Shown here one piece after another: positions 1-8,444 of a stretch of 64,000 nt of DNA (position 1 is the stretch's first letter; the number at the start of each line of letters is the position of its first letter). Both the position numbers and the translations under genes were made by a program. The stretch is from JBIYSM02 sp044759095 (lineage in GTDB: Bacteria > Bacillota > Bacilli > Brevibacillales > Brevibacillaceae): NCBI RefSeq assembly GCF_044759095.2, contig NZ_JBIYSM020000013.1, positions 24,483-88,482 on the forward strand. The letters run 5' to 3'. The notes beneath the pieces were generated by a model. That model ran no database searches. It had not been told where the DNA came from and saw only the letters and a program-made list of their open reading frames with translations.

Positions 1-637
1 TAAGCGGCTGGGCGCGCCGGGAAATGTACGCTTCGATCGCATGACAGAGCGCATCGACTCCGGTTGCCGCCGTCACGCTGGGGGGCGATGACATCGTGAG
101 AAGGGGATCGACAATCGCCACAGACGGCAGCAACGCCGGGTGCTTGATCATCATCTTCACATCGTCTGCCGTATTCGTAATCACGGTTACGTCGGTCGCT
201 TCCGAACCCGTACCGGCCGTAGTCGGTACGGCAATCAAGGGAATCGGTTCACGCTCAACCGGCGTCTTCCCTCCCATGTAGTCGCCAATATAGCCTCCAT
301 TGGCAGCAACCAATGCGACAGCCTTGGCTGCATCGATACAGCTTCCTCCGCCGAGAGCGACAATGACGTCGCACTTTTCGTCAACAAAGAGACGGAGCGC
401 CTCTTCCACATACACGTCCGTGGGTTCGGTGTTTACATGGAGGTAAGCGGCATGATCAACTCCAGCCTGTTTCATTAAATGCAGGCATTCCTCTGTGTTT
501 CCGAGCTCTTCCATCACCCGATCGCTGATGAGCAGCGCCTTTTTGCCAAAACGTCCGGCTTGCTCCCCCGCTTTCGAGAACGAACCACGTCCATACAGGA
601 TGGTTTGGGGCATCCGAAACTCCATACACGATCTCAT
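1..637 (-). CDS. Iron-containing alcohol dehydrogenase, 3' end cut by window edge
   Basis: Read on the minus strand from ATG at 637, preceded by a strong GGGAGGG ribosome-binding site, the frame stays open to the window edge (about 212 residues; the C-terminal half is missing). The group III Fe-ADH signature GGGSCIDAAK lies near residue 97, followed by PTTAGTGSEAT and then TGVDALCHAIEAY, which carries part of the metal-binding histidine region. These are NAD(P)-dependent cytosolic enzymes that reduce aldehydes or oxidise alcohols or diols; the substrate cannot be told. It is the most upstream-facing gene here, divergent from nothing visible, and lies downstream of the flotillin operon terminator. 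Family call is firm, substrate unknown. Confidence 0.9.
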   Translation of the reverse strand, partial: MRSCMEFRMPQTILYGRGSFSKAGEQAGRFGKKALLISDRVMEELGNTEECLHLMKQAGVDHAAYLHVNTEPTDVYVEEALRLFVDEKCDVIVALGGGSCIDAAKAVALVAANGGYIGDYMGGKTPVEREPIPLIAVPTTAGTGSEATDVTVITNTADDVKMMIKHPALLPSVAIVDPLLTMSSPPSVTAATGVDALCHAIEAYISRRAQPL

Positions 638-670
638 GGTACATCCCTCCCTCTTCTTTATCAAAAACTT

Positions 671-711
671 CTAAAAAAAGAAAACATCTCCTGCTTGTTA
701 CAAGAGATGTT
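671..711 (-). terminator. Rho-independent terminator after floT
   Basis: An 8-bp perfect stem (683-690 with 704-711, AACATCTC/GAGATGTT) is followed on the minus strand by a T-rich run at 671-684. It lies 25 bp past the flotillin stop and ends the nfeD-floT transcript. Confidence 0.8.
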
Positions 712-735
712 CCCTATCGCTGTGCCAAAACCTTT

Positions 736-2259
736 TTACTCCGTTTTGTCGGAAACGGCAGGAGCAGATGGCTGAGCCTGCGGCATGGCACCGCTGCCCT
801 GCTTCATAAAGCTGGAAATCATCTGGTTCATGTCCAGCCCCGATACATCCTTCAACATCTCCGGCAGCTGCGCCATCAGTTTCGTTACGTTCCCGCTCAA
901 GCGGTTGACACCGTCGCCCTGGCCGCCGCCGACGTCCACGATGGTTACCTTGTCGATCGCTTTCATCGGCTCGGCAACCTTCCCGGCCAACTCCGGCAGC
1001 ATTTTGGCTACGATATCGAGAACGGCCGCCTGACCGAACTTTTCGAAGGCTTCCGCCAGCTTCTCCTTCCCTTCCGCCTCGGCTTCCAGCTTCAGGCGGA
1101 TCACTTCCGCTTCCGCGCTGCCGCGCGCCTTTTCCGCCTCGGCAATCGCCAACCCTTCCAGGCGTTTTTGCTCGGCCTGTGCTTTTGCTTCCGCCTCAAT
1201 CCGGTACTTGAGCGCGTCGGCTTCCCGCATCTTCTTCGCTTTTTCCGCTTCTGCCGCCTGTTCCACGGCGTACCGGTCGGCATCCGCCTTTTTCTTCACT
1301 TCGGCGTCATACTGCCGTTCACGGCGAAGGATTTCCTTCTCCTCCAGCTCGATTTCCTTTTGTTTGCGGACGATGTCAATCTTCATTTCCTCTTCCGTTA
1401 CCTGCTGCCGGGTCACTGCTTCCTGCAGTTTGTACGCCTGGTCAGCGGTAGCTTTCGCCCGATCCTGCTCCTGTTTATAGGCGGCCACCTTCAGTTCCTT
1501 TTCCTTCTCCGCTTCGGCAATGTGGGTTTCCTTCAACAGTTCGGCCTTGCGTGCTTCCTGCTCTGCTTGCGCCTGACGGATGCGCGCTTCCTTGTCGGCA
1601 TCGGCCTGAGAGATGGTGGCGTCCCGTTTTACCGCAGCGATCTGCGGAATCCCCAAAGCGGCGAGGTAGCCGTTTTTATCGCGGACGTCCTTGATCGTGA
1701 AGCTGACTACGGAGAGCCCCATTTTCTTCAGGTCCTTGGCAGCTACGGCCTGCACTTCCTGGGCGAAACGCTCCCGGTTCTTGTAGATTTCCTCCACGGT
1801 CATGCTGCCAAGGATGGCCCGCAAATACCCCTCCAGCACCTCCTGAGCCTCTCCTTTCAGTGCATCGTCCGTTTTCCCCATAAACTGCTCGGCTGCGGTA
1901 GCGATGTCTTCGATCGAGCCGCCCACCTTGATGATGGCAACCCCGTCTGCCATCACCGGCACTCCTTGCTCGGTGTACACTTCCGGCGTGGAGACGTCCA
2001 GTTTGTGGGACAGCAGGCTCAAGAAATTGGCTTGCTGGAAAATCGGCAGGATAAAGGCACCGCCGCCGCGGACGATCTTCATCTTGCGCCCGGATTCGTC
2101 AGACAGGACGTTTTTCGTCCCCAGGAAACTACCCGTCACGATCATCGCCTCGTCGGCGCCTACCGTCTTGTAGCGCGCCCAGAACGCGATCCCCAAGATG
2201 ACGAAGACGCTAACCACTGCTGCAACGGTAATCAACATCGTCAGTTCATTCAGCATCAT
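736..2259 (-). CDS. floT: Flotillin-like membrane scaffold protein (FloT/YuaG)
   Basis: A 507-residue SPFH-domain protein. An N-terminal hydrophobic segment (about residues 6-28) anchors it in the membrane. It is followed by an SPFH/band 7 domain to about residue 180 and then a long, highly charged coiled coil rich in EA repeats (about 200-400), the standard flotillin layout. FloT scaffolds functional membrane microdomains that help assemble kinases, secretion and other membrane complexes. The start was set at ATG 2259 because GGGGAGAGGGAGAGC lies just upstream; the longer reading lacks such a site. It overlaps the 3' end of the NfeD gene by 14 bp, so the two are translationally coupled, as in the Bacillus yuaF-floT-yuaI locus. 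Confidence 0.93.
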   Translation of the reverse strand: MMLNELTMLITVAAVVSVFVILGIAFWARYKTVGADEAMIVTGSFLGTKNVLSDESGRKMKIVRGGGAFILPIFQQANFLSLLSHKLDVSTPEVYTEQGVPVMADGVAIIKVGGSIEDIATAAEQFMGKTDDALKGEAQEVLEGYLRAILGSMTVEEIYKNRERFAQEVQAVAAKDLKKMGLSVVSFTIKDVRDKNGYLAALGIPQIAAVKRDATISQADADKEARIRQAQAEQEARKAELLKETHIAEAEKEKELKVAAYKQEQDRAKATADQAYKLQEAVTRQQVTEEEMKIDIVRKQKEIELEEKEILRRERQYDAEVKKKADADRYAVEQAAEAEKAKKMREADALKYRIEAEAKAQAEQKRLEGLAIAEAEKARGSAEAEVIRLKLEAEAEGKEKLAEAFEKFGQAAVLDIVAKMLPELAGKVAEPMKAIDKVTIVDVGGGQGDGVNRLSGNVTKLMAQLPEMLKDVSGLDMNQMISSFMKQGSGAMPQAQPSAPAVSDKTE

Positions 2260-2794
2260 GCAAGCTCTCCCTCTCCCCTTGATTTGGCAAAGGTGTGACA
2301 TACAGTACGTGTTCCCTGACCTCCACTACCAGTACCCGTGTACCTTCCCTGATCGGCTCGCGGGTCAGGCTGGCCGCCATGTGGTGGGTCGTGCCGCTCA
2401 CCATGGAAATCAGAACTTCGCCGAATCCCTTCTCCGGAATCGTCGTCCACACCTCGCCAACGCGGCCAACCAGCTGCTGCATGGAGTAGCCGGTAGAGGC
2501 TTCCGCATCACTCATCGGCTCCACCCAGATGAAATACGCTGCGATGGCCAAAGCAACGCCCCCGATGGCTGCCAGAGCGAGCGACGTCAGCGGGGAGTAC
2601 GAGGTTAACCGGGAAAGCAGAAACCCCGCCCCGCCAAATGCGGTCAAACCGCTCACCCACAAAACCGGCTGCAGCACAGGCAGATGGGCGTGGTTCAGCC
2701 AATCGGATGCAGCATCCCCCAGGAACAGCGTCACAAAGGTATAAACAAGTCCAACCCCGATACAGATGAGATAGATGGAATCCAGCCAGGACAC
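2246..2794 (-). CDS. yuaF: NfeD-like membrane protein, flotillin partner (YuaF)
   Basis: About 182 residues: several hydrophobic segments in the first 110 residues, then a soluble C-terminal OB-fold-like NfeD region (VGRVGEVWTTIPEKGFGEV onward). NfeD proteins are encoded next to flotillins and are thought to help their membrane organisation. GTG at 2794 is preferred because a GGAAGGG site lies 10 bp upstream and the resulting length matches Bacillus YuaF (about 174 residues). The 3' end overlaps floT. Confidence 0.82.
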   Translation of the reverse strand: MSWLDSIYLICIGVGLVYTFVTLFLGDAASDWLNHAHLPVLQPVLWVSGLTAFGGAGFLLSRLTSYSPLTSLALAAIGGVALAIAAYFIWVEPMSDAEASTGYSMQQLVGRVGEVWTTIPEKGFGEVLISMVSGTTHHMAASLTREPIREGTRVLVVEVREHVLYVTPLPNQGERESLHDAE

Positions 2795-2884
2795 GACTGT
2801 CACACCCTTCCAGTTTTTCCTCATCTTTTCATACGGATGACCGGGCAAAAGGTTACATTGATTTGAATGTGAATGGTACATCTC

Positions 2885-4924
2885 TTATTTCAAGTACTGC
2901 AAGTGAATCGGGATATATCTACCCAGACAGGAATAGAACGCCTGTTTTGTGAAAGGTTTGGAAAGATGCGCAGTGCATCCGGCTTCCACACTCCTCTGAA
3001 TGTCTTCAGGCAGCGCATGGGCCGTTAAGGCAATGACAGGCGTTGGAGATCGTCCATTCTCCATTTCCCAGCGTCGAATCGCCTGCGTCACGCTGTATCC
3101 ATCCATGATCGGCATCTGAATATCCATGAGTACCACATCGTATGGTTTCGATTGAAAAAGTTCGACTGCCCTCTGTCCATCTTCGGCTTCATCAACTTGT
3201 ACAGGAAGTTTTGAGAGAAATACCTTGATCAGCTTTCGGTTCTCCTGAGAATCGTCCACCAGCAAGATCCTGACTGACTCCATGTCGACGGGAGAGACTT
3301 CCTGTTTTTCCACAGCCTGTTCAACAGAAGCTTCTGTGGAAACTCCGAGAGTAAGGGTAAAGGAGAAAGTACTTCCCATCCCCGGTTCACTTTCAACCGA
3401 TATCGTTCCCCCCATTTTTTCAATAAGATGTTTGGAGATGGTTAGTCCCAAGCCGCTTCCTCCAAATTGTCTGGAAATGGAAGAGTCCGCCTGGGAAAAT
3501 TGCTCAAAGATCGTTTCGATATGTTCCCGTGCAATGCCGATACCCGTATCGCGAATGGTAAACAGGAGAGTCGCTTCGTCTTCCGTGCCGCCGACCCGTT
3601 CAAGGTGAACCCTGACACTCCCCTGCTCCGTATACTTGATGGCGTTTCCGATGAGATTCACCAATATTTGCCTGAGTCGATCCGAATCTCCCACAACTAC
3701 AGGCGGGACGGAGGAGGAAACCGAGTACGTCAAGGAGAGCCCTTTCTTCTCCCCAAGAACGGTCAAGAGCTGTGCGGCCTCTTTCATGAAAGTCGAGATG
3801 GAAAAGGATCGCTTGTTCAGAGGGATCTTGCCGAATTCCAGCCGCGTAAGATCAAGGAGGTCGTTAATTAATACCAGAAGCGCATTGCCCGCTGTCTGTG
3901 CCGTATGGAGATACTCACGCTGTGTGGTTGTGAGTGTGGTCTGCTGCAGCAATTCCAGCATTCCTAACGTAGAGTGGAGGGGTGTTCGCAACTCATGACT
4001 CATCATCGCCAAAAAGGTGGACTTCGCCTGCGAAAGCTTCAACGCCTCATCCCTTGCCGCTTCCAGTTCCTTTTCCAATCGGACTCGGTCCGTAATATCT
4101 GTCGCATACCCGGCAATTCCCAATACATCAGCATTTTCATGGAGCGGGATGGGTTTGACAACCGCTTGATAAAATTCTTCTCCCACATTGATCTCAAACT
4201 GGACCGTTTCCCCATGAAAGGCCTGCAAGAGTTCCCTCTCATGTCTCTTCAGCAGAGGCAGCACCTGATCATAGGGCAGCAGTTGATCCATCAGCGGTTT
4301 GCCTCCCATTTTTTCAAGCGATGTCCCTTCCAGATACGTAAACGAGATGGCGCCCTGATCGTTCCGCTGGCACTTGAACAGCAGATTGGGCAGCATGTCC
4401 ATCGAGCGTTTAAACTGTTCCGCCAGCTCCAGCCGCTTTCGCTCCATACTCAGCAAGTAGATTTGCTTTCTCGTGATTCTCCACAGAATGGCCACCAGGG
4501 AGATTCCGGAAACCAGCAGCAAACCGCTGAAGAACAGATTCAAATTAAAGATGGTTGTTTCCAGTCGTTTTTCGTTTTGTACGATAACCAGTACTCTTTG
4601 AGCAGGCAACGGGATGTAATGTTTTCGCAGGAAAAGATTGTCTCGTGTGAACGTTTGACTTTGACTCTCGTATGTTTCCAGGAGAAGGGAAATCTTTTCC
4701 CTGTCCTGCGGCAGGTAATACTCATTGGAACCATAGAGAATCGGGAGGTCTGTTTGCGGTTCGATCACCCGGTTTTTCCTTCCCTTTAACCAGGCCGGTC
4801 CGTTGAGAATACTAATCTCTTCAATATCTTCATACTGTTTATATAATTCGATTATGAATTCGGCAATTCCGGAAAAATTGATTAATCGTTCAAGGTCTCC
4901 CGAATGCAGGTACGGGTTGATCAT
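2885..4924 (-). CDS. Hybrid sensor histidine kinase, N-terminally truncated
   Basis: An open frame of 679 residues. In order it has a remnant extracytoplasmic sensor region (1-122), one membrane segment (about 128-150), a PAS-like domain (about 170-285), a HisKA domain with phospho-acceptor H310 in SHELRTPLH, HATPase N, G1 and G2 boxes (N427, DTGIGI, GSGLGL), and a receiver domain with phospho-acceptor D601 in VLMDIQMP. A normal kinase of this type has two membrane segments flanking the sensor; here the first is missing. The frame continues upstream of the ATG without a ribosome-binding site and runs into a piece of an unrelated sigma-54 activator (4935-5219), so the gene appears to have lost its 5' end by deletion or recombination. 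It may be silent, or translated weakly by coupling to the fragment upstream. Domain calls are firm; function in vivo is doubtful. Confidence 0.85.
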   Translation of the reverse strand: MINPYLHSGDLERLINFSGIAEFIIELYKQYEDIEEISILNGPAWLKGRKNRVIEPQTDLPILYGSNEYYLPQDREKISLLLETYESQSQTFTRDNLFLRKHYIPLPAQRVLVIVQNEKRLETTIFNLNLFFSGLLLVSGISLVAILWRITRKQIYLLSMERKRLELAEQFKRSMDMLPNLLFKCQRNDQGAISFTYLEGTSLEKMGGKPLMDQLLPYDQVLPLLKRHERELLQAFHGETVQFEINVGEEFYQAVVKPIPLHENADVLGIAGYATDITDRVRLEKELEAARDEALKLSQAKSTFLAMMSHELRTPLHSTLGMLELLQQTTLTTTQREYLHTAQTAGNALLVLINDLLDLTRLEFGKIPLNKRSFSISTFMKEAAQLLTVLGEKKGLSLTYSVSSSVPPVVVGDSDRLRQILVNLIGNAIKYTEQGSVRVHLERVGGTEDEATLLFTIRDTGIGIAREHIETIFEQFSQADSSISRQFGGSGLGLTISKHLIEKMGGTISVESEPGMGSTFSFTLTLGVSTEASVEQAVEKQEVSPVDMESVRILLVDDSQENRKLIKVFLSKLPVQVDEAEDGQRAVELFQSKPYDVVLMDIQMPIMDGYSVTQAIRRWEMENGRSPTPVIALTAHALPEDIQRSVEAGCTAHLSKPFTKQAFYSCLGRYIPIHLQYLK

Positions 4925-4934
4925 GTATTCCGTC

Positions 4935-5219
4935 GTACCGTCGTTCCTGAATCACGCGAAGCAGCTTCGTCTGCATCTCAAGGGGCATGTCTCCGATTTC
5001 ATCGAGAAAAAGGGTGCCGTCGTTTGCCATTTCAAAATAACCGGGCTTTCCATTTTTCTTTGCCCCGGTAAAGGCTCCCTCTTCATAACCAAACTGTTCT
5101 GCCTCAAACAAATCCCTGGGTATGGCAGAACAGTTCAGGGCAATGAAGGGACCTTTCCTTCTGTCACTCTCATGATGAACCGCTTGGGCAAACACTTCCT
5201 TACCCGTCCCGCTTTCCCC
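4935..5219 (-). pseudogene. Fragment of a sigma-54-dependent enhancer-binding protein (AAA+ domain)
   Basis: About 95 residues of a bacterial enhancer-binding protein AAA+ module. It has Walker A GESGTGKE at the very start, the sigma-54 contact loop GAFTGA, and the Walker B region GTLFLDEIGDMP, and stops at LLRVIQERR. Everything N-terminal of Walker A (sensor domain) and everything after the first third of the AAA+ domain (sensor I/II, DNA-binding HTH) is missing. Downstream the frame runs about 15 residues into out-of-frame kinase sequence and stops at 4890. Both edges are abrupt switches to unrelated sequence, so this is debris. Confidence 0.85.
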
Positions 5220-5391
5220 GGAAAAACCGCCCTGCTTGATCATCTTTGGAAGCGCAGGGGGAAATTTACCATTGACGAAGAGAATGAATATCGAAAGCAT
5301 GTCCAGAAATGGAATTGATGAGTACCATTATCCTCCATCAACATGAGCATTTTGATGGAACCGGGTTTCCTGACGGGTTAAAGCAAACATC

Positions 5392-5523
5392 ATAAAAAAA
5401 GCTTCGATTGAAGCCCTCTCGAAGAAGCTGGTTCTTCGTTAGAGGAAACTTTTTATGCGTTCCGGAAAGTTTATTTCAGGACGCTTTCACACGGTGAAGC
5501 CCTTAAACTTTCCTACACGATAA
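5392..5523 (-). repeat. Structured interspersed repeat A, copy 1
   Basis: A 132-bp sequence that recurs almost base for base at 17308, 33110 and 33238. It folds into three units: a short hairpin GCTTC/GAAGC, a longer one with arms CCTCTCGAAGAA and TTCTTCGTTAGAGG, and a compound hairpin (GGAAAGTTTA with TAAACTTTCC) enclosing an inner GCTTTCAC/GTGAAGC stem. Read on the minus strand, the short hairpin comes last and is followed by seven T, like an intrinsic terminator. No reading frame is conserved. It could be a mobile non-coding element (MITE-like) or a repeated small RNA; this copy lies between the kinase scar and the micropeptide terminator. Confidence 0.88.
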
Positions 5524-5524
5524 G

Positions 5525-5560
5525 AAAAATCGCTCTACCCGCAAGGCAGAGCGATTTTTT
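5525..5560 (-). terminator. Bidirectional intrinsic terminator
   Basis: The arms AAAAATCGCTCT and AGAGCGATTTTT pair perfectly around an 11-base loop, with T runs on either strand. It lies 28 bp past the stop of the micropeptide gene and abuts repeat A copy 1. Confidence 0.85.
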
Positions 5561-5587
5561 CTTAAAAAACGGATTCGAAACGCAAGA

Positions 5588-5680
5588 CTATTTTCTCGGG
5601 AATGGTGCTGTTGCTACAATCACCGTAGTAGCAACGAGAAGAAGGGTGACGAACCATGGCTTGGCCATCCACTTTTGCAT
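5588..5680 (-). CDS. 30-residue membrane micropeptide under a c-di-GMP-like riboswitch
   Basis: The short frame starts at ATG 5680 with an excellent ribosome-binding site (GGAGGA, 7 bp upstream) and encodes MQKWMAKPWF, then a hydrophobic stretch VTLLLVATTVIVATA and a basic PFPRK tail. That is one membrane helix or a short signal-like segment. It is followed by a strong terminator and preceded by a structured leader resembling a c-di-GMP-I aptamer, so it forms a complete monocistronic unit. No family is recognised. It could be a membrane-active regulatory peptide, a secreted signal precursor or a toxin-like peptide. The longer frame extending to 5815 runs through the riboswitch and is rejected. 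Confidence 0.7.
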   Translation of the reverse strand: MQKWMAKPWFVTLLLVATTVIVATAPFPRK

Positions 5681-5703
5681 AGATCTTCCTCCATTCATGT
5701 AGA

Positions 5704-5790
5704 TTGCACCATAACATGACCATTTCGGACGAAGTCCCTGTAGCTTTGCGTCACCCCTTTTCAGGGGTTTTGCCCTTTTCGGTGCTGCTG
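5704..5790 (-). promoter_or_regulatory. Candidate c-di-GMP-I (GEMM) riboswitch
   Basis: On the minus strand the leader contains GGGCAAAACCCC, a GAAA-capped hairpin (CCCC tGAAAa GGGG), then the GEMM core GACGCAAAGCTAC, a second hairpin GGAC/GTCC, and a closing ATGGT...GGTGC. The last segment pairs with GCACC at the 5' edge (5781-5785 with 5706-5710) to form P1. The core and hairpin order match the c-di-GMP-I class; the 3' tetraloop-receptor strand is a poor match. The aptamer ends about 10 bp before the ribosome-binding site, which suggests translational control. Confidence 0.6.
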
Positions 5791-5935
5791 TTTTTAAAAG
5801 CAAGAAGTGTGCCAACCACGGATTCTTCTTGGAATCACGTCTTTTCTCGTTTTCTCAGTGAGAATCTATCTATTTTTTAGAAACCTGTTTATATTTTAGC
5901 TGGATCCCCGGCTTTGCTTTCATGAAAGTCCGTCC

Positions 5936-6388
5936 TTATATCACGTTTCCGATGTAATCAGGTTTGTAATCCGGTTCGCTCAGAGCCTTGATCACCTGAT
6001 CACGCCGAATCAGGTTGTACAACGGACAGCTGCGAAACTGGTCCAAGGTCACCCAGCCAGACCAGACGATCTGTTCGTCGTCTACACCGCCGGGGATGGG
6101 CGTGGAATCCTCCCCTACCGGTCTTGCCAGCACGCCTACGCCTACCGTATGTTTTCCGTCCCCGGATTTATCGATACGTTCGTCCAGCCAAAGCATCCGC
6201 ACAAATTCCACCAGGACGCCGGTTTCCTCCCACACCTCGCGCCTCGTCGCCTCCGGAATGGTTTCCAGATATTCCACGCTGCCGCCGGGGAGGCTGTAAT
6301 AAAGCTCATTACCGGACTTTTCTTTAATCAACAAGATGCTTCCCTGATGCTCCACCACGACCGTCACTCGCATCTTAATCGGATTCAT
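5936..6388 (-). CDS. Nudix hydrolase
   Basis: A protein of about 150 residues with a complete Nudix box: GGSVEYLE, then REVWEETGV (consensus Gx5Ex7REUxEExGU, roughly residues 36-58). Such enzymes hydrolyse nucleoside diphosphates linked to another moiety; the substrate cannot be read from sequence. ATG 6388 overlaps the stop codon of the upstream SUFU-like gene by one base (TGATG), so the two are translationally coupled; GTG 6391 is an alternative start. No terminator is obvious directly after it. Confidence 0.9.
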   Translation of the reverse strand: MNPIKMRVTVVVEHQGSILLIKEKSGNELYYSLPGGSVEYLETIPEATRREVWEETGVLVEFVRMLWLDERIDKSGDGKHTVGVGVLARPVGEDSTPIPGGVDDEQIVWSGWVTLDQFRSCPLYNLIRRDQVIKALSEPDYKPDYIGNVI

Positions 6389-6948
6389 CACGCGCCCTCT
6401 CCCTCTTGGATGGCAGGGGAACGGGCAAAATCCAGCGAATCTACCTGTGCCAGCCGGAAAACAGCCTCCAAGGCCTCCAAGCCCTCCCGTGCCAAAAATT
6501 CCGCCTCCGCTTCGGCGATGGCGTGGATCATCATCATGTGCACCACGTCGCTGCCATTGGTAAAACAGGCAAAGTCCTCCTCCTCAAAATAGGCCGGAGT
6601 CACCAGCCCTTTGTTTAACTGCGACCCTTTGGCCACCGGTCCGCACAGCGGAATCACGTCACCGGATTGGAGCGGGAGTCCCTTTTGCTCCCATCGTTTT
6701 TGTACCTGCCGGGCTGCATGTCCCAGGATCGGGATCAACCGTGGTTCAAACCGGTACGAGTACATGGCACATTCCGTTTTGCCGGTGCGATGCAATTCCA
6801 GCGTAACGTACGTCCACCATCCCCGTTTGCGTGTCGCGGGGAAGACAGCCAGCAGCACATCCGCTTCTTCCGTCTGGTACAAGTCACCTTCACAGCGAAA
6901 CATTCGCGTACAATGAGAGAGAATCTGGTTTACCACATTCCTATTCAT
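6388..6948 (-). CDS. Suppressor-of-fused (SUFU)-like domain protein
   Basis: About 186 residues. The middle part (LIPILGHAARQVQ, KGLPLQSGDVIPLCGPVAKGSQL) and the C-terminal segment (AIAEAEAEFLAREGLEALE) resemble the bacterial suppressor-of-fused family, whose biochemical role is unknown although members occur in some contact-dependent immunity loci. No toxin gene is nearby, so an immunity role has no contextual support here. ATG 6948 is chosen for the GGAGG site upstream; the frame can be extended through the suf terminator, which argues against the longer form. It is coupled to the Nudix gene. Confidence 0.6.
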   Translation of the reverse strand: MNRNVVNQILSHCTRMFRCEGDLYQTEEADVLLAVFPATRKRGWWTYVTLELHRTGKTECAMYSYRFEPRLIPILGHAARQVQKRWEQKGLPLQSGDVIPLCGPVAKGSQLNKGLVTPAYFEEEDFACFTNGSDVVHMMMIHAIAEAEAEFLAREGLEALEAVFRLAQVDSLDFARSPAIQEGEGA

Positions 6949-6982
6949 ATGAGATATTTCCTCCAAACAGGTATGTACGTGG

Positions 6983-7014
6983 AAAAAAGCATGCCTTCCG
7001 CAAAAGGCATGCTT
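6983..7014 (-). terminator. Intrinsic terminator of the suf operon
   Basis: An 11-bp perfect stem (6987-6997 with 7004-7014, AAGCATGCCTT/AAGGCATGCTT) followed on the minus strand by six T. It lies 14 bp after the sufB stop. Confidence 0.9.
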
Positions 7015-7027
7015 CTTCCACACTGTC

Positions 7028-8425
7028 TTACCCGATGGAGCCCTCCATCTCGAACTTGATCAGTCGGTTCATTTCAACCGCGTACTCCATCGGCAGTTCT
7101 TTCGTAAACGGCTCGATGAAGCCCATGACGATCATCTCGGTTGCTTCCGCTTCGGTGAGACCGCGGCTCATCAGGTAGAAGAGCTGATCCTCGGACACTT
7201 TGGAAACGGTCGCTTCGTGCTCCAGAGTAATGTTGTCGTTCATGATTTCGTTGTACGGAATCGTGTCGGACGTGGACAACTTATCCAAAATCAGCGTGTC
7301 GCACTTGATGTTGGACTTGGAGCCGTCCGACTTGCGGCCGAACTGTGCCAGACCGCGGTAGGTCACCTTTCCGCCGTCGCGGGAGATCGACTTGGAAATG
7401 ATTGTGGACGTGCAGTCCGGAGCCAGGTGAATCATTTTCGCGCCGGCGTCCTGATGCTGTCCTTTGCCCGCAACCGCGATGGAGAGAACGGTGCCTTTGG
7501 CGCGTGGCCCCTTCATCACGACGGCCGGATATTTCATGGTCAGCTTGGAGCCGATGTTGCCGTCAATCCACTCCATGGTGGCATCCGCATAGGCAACTGC
7601 GCGTTTGGTCACGAGGTTGTACACGTTGTTGGACCAGTTTTGGATGGTGGTGTAGCGGCAGCGACCGCGCTCTTTTACGATGATCTCAACGACTGCCGAG
7701 TGCAGCGAGTCCGTGCTGTAAATCGGCGCTGTACAGCCCTCTACGTAGTGAACGAAGGCGTCTTCGTCGACGATGATCAGCGTACGCTCGAACTGACCCA
7801 TGTTCTCCGAGTTGATGCGGAAGTACGCCTGCAGCGGAGTTTCCACCTTCACGCCTTTTGGCACGTAGATGAAGGAACCGCCGGACCACACAGCCGAGTT
7901 CAGAGCCGCAAACTTGTTGTCAGCAGGCGGGATCACGGTAGCAAAGTATTCCTTCACGATATCCGGGTACAGCTTCACCGCGGAATCCATGTCCGTGAAG
8001 AGAACGCCTTTTGCCTCCAGGTCTTCCTGCATGTTGTGGTACACGACCTCGGACTCGTATTGGGCCGATACGCCCGCCAGGAACTTCTGCTCCGCTTCCG
8101 GAATTCCCAGCTTGTCAAAAGTCGCCTTGATCTCTTCCGGTACTTCGTCCCAACTGCGGCCGGTCTTTTCGGACGGCTTGACGTAGTAGGTAATGTCGTC
8201 AAAGTTCAAATCGTCCAGATCGCCGCCCCATTTTGGCATCGGCATTCTGTAGAAAATGTCCAGCGCCTTCAGACGGAACTCCAGCATCCATTCCGGTTCG
8301 CCCTTGATGCGCGAGATTTCTTCGACGATCTCGCGGGTCAAGCCCTTCTTCGTACGGAAGACGGAGACGTCCTTGTCGTGAAAGCCGTACTGGTAATCCT
8401 GTATTTCAGGGGCTTTCTTTGCCAT
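7028..8425 (-). CDS. sufB: Fe-S cluster assembly scaffold SufB
   Basis: 465 residues, the usual length. SufB, with SufC and SufD, forms the SufBC2D scaffold on which Fe-S clusters are built in the cytosol. The family stretch YVEGCTAPIYSTDSLH is present, and the C-terminal part has the conserved MSRGLTEAEATEMIVMGFIEP, which recurs in altered form in SufD. It is the last gene of sufCDSUB, the typical Firmicute order, with a terminator just after it. The start ATG has an AAGGAAG site upstream. Confidence 0.97.
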   Translation of the reverse strand: MAKKAPEIQDYQYGFHDKDVSVFRTKKGLTREIVEEISRIKGEPEWMLEFRLKALDIFYRMPMPKWGGDLDDLNFDDITYYVKPSEKTGRSWDEVPEEIKATFDKLGIPEAEQKFLAGVSAQYESEVVYHNMQEDLEAKGVLFTDMDSAVKLYPDIVKEYFATVIPPADNKFAALNSAVWSGGSFIYVPKGVKVETPLQAYFRINSENMGQFERTLIIVDEDAFVHYVEGCTAPIYSTDSLHSAVVEIIVKERGRCRYTTIQNWSNNVYNLVTKRAVAYADATMEWIDGNIGSKLTMKYPAVVMKGPRAKGTVLSIAVAGKGQHQDAGAKMIHLAPDCTSTIISKSISRDGGKVTYRGLAQFGRKSDGSKSNIKCDTLILDKLSTSDTIPYNEIMNDNITLEHEATVSKVSEDQLFYLMSRGLTEAEATEMIVMGFIEPFTKELPMEYAVEMNRLIKFEMEGSIG

Positions 8426-8444
8426 GGTAAATCACCTTCCTTGT

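Noticed and set aside
4803..5318. Plus-strand frame ending RKHVQKWN
   Set aside because: Mostly antisense to the kinase and enhancer-binding-protein pieces. Only the last 30 residues are free of overlap and they match nothing, though they could be a scrap of a third gene.
5588..5815. 75-residue reading of the micropeptide gene
   Set aside because: The N-terminal 45 codons would run through the riboswitch aptamer; the ATG at 5680 has the ribosome-binding site.
6388..6948. Immunity protein of a toxin system (SUFU-like)
   Set aside because: No toxin or secretion gene nearby; domain assignment alone is too weak.
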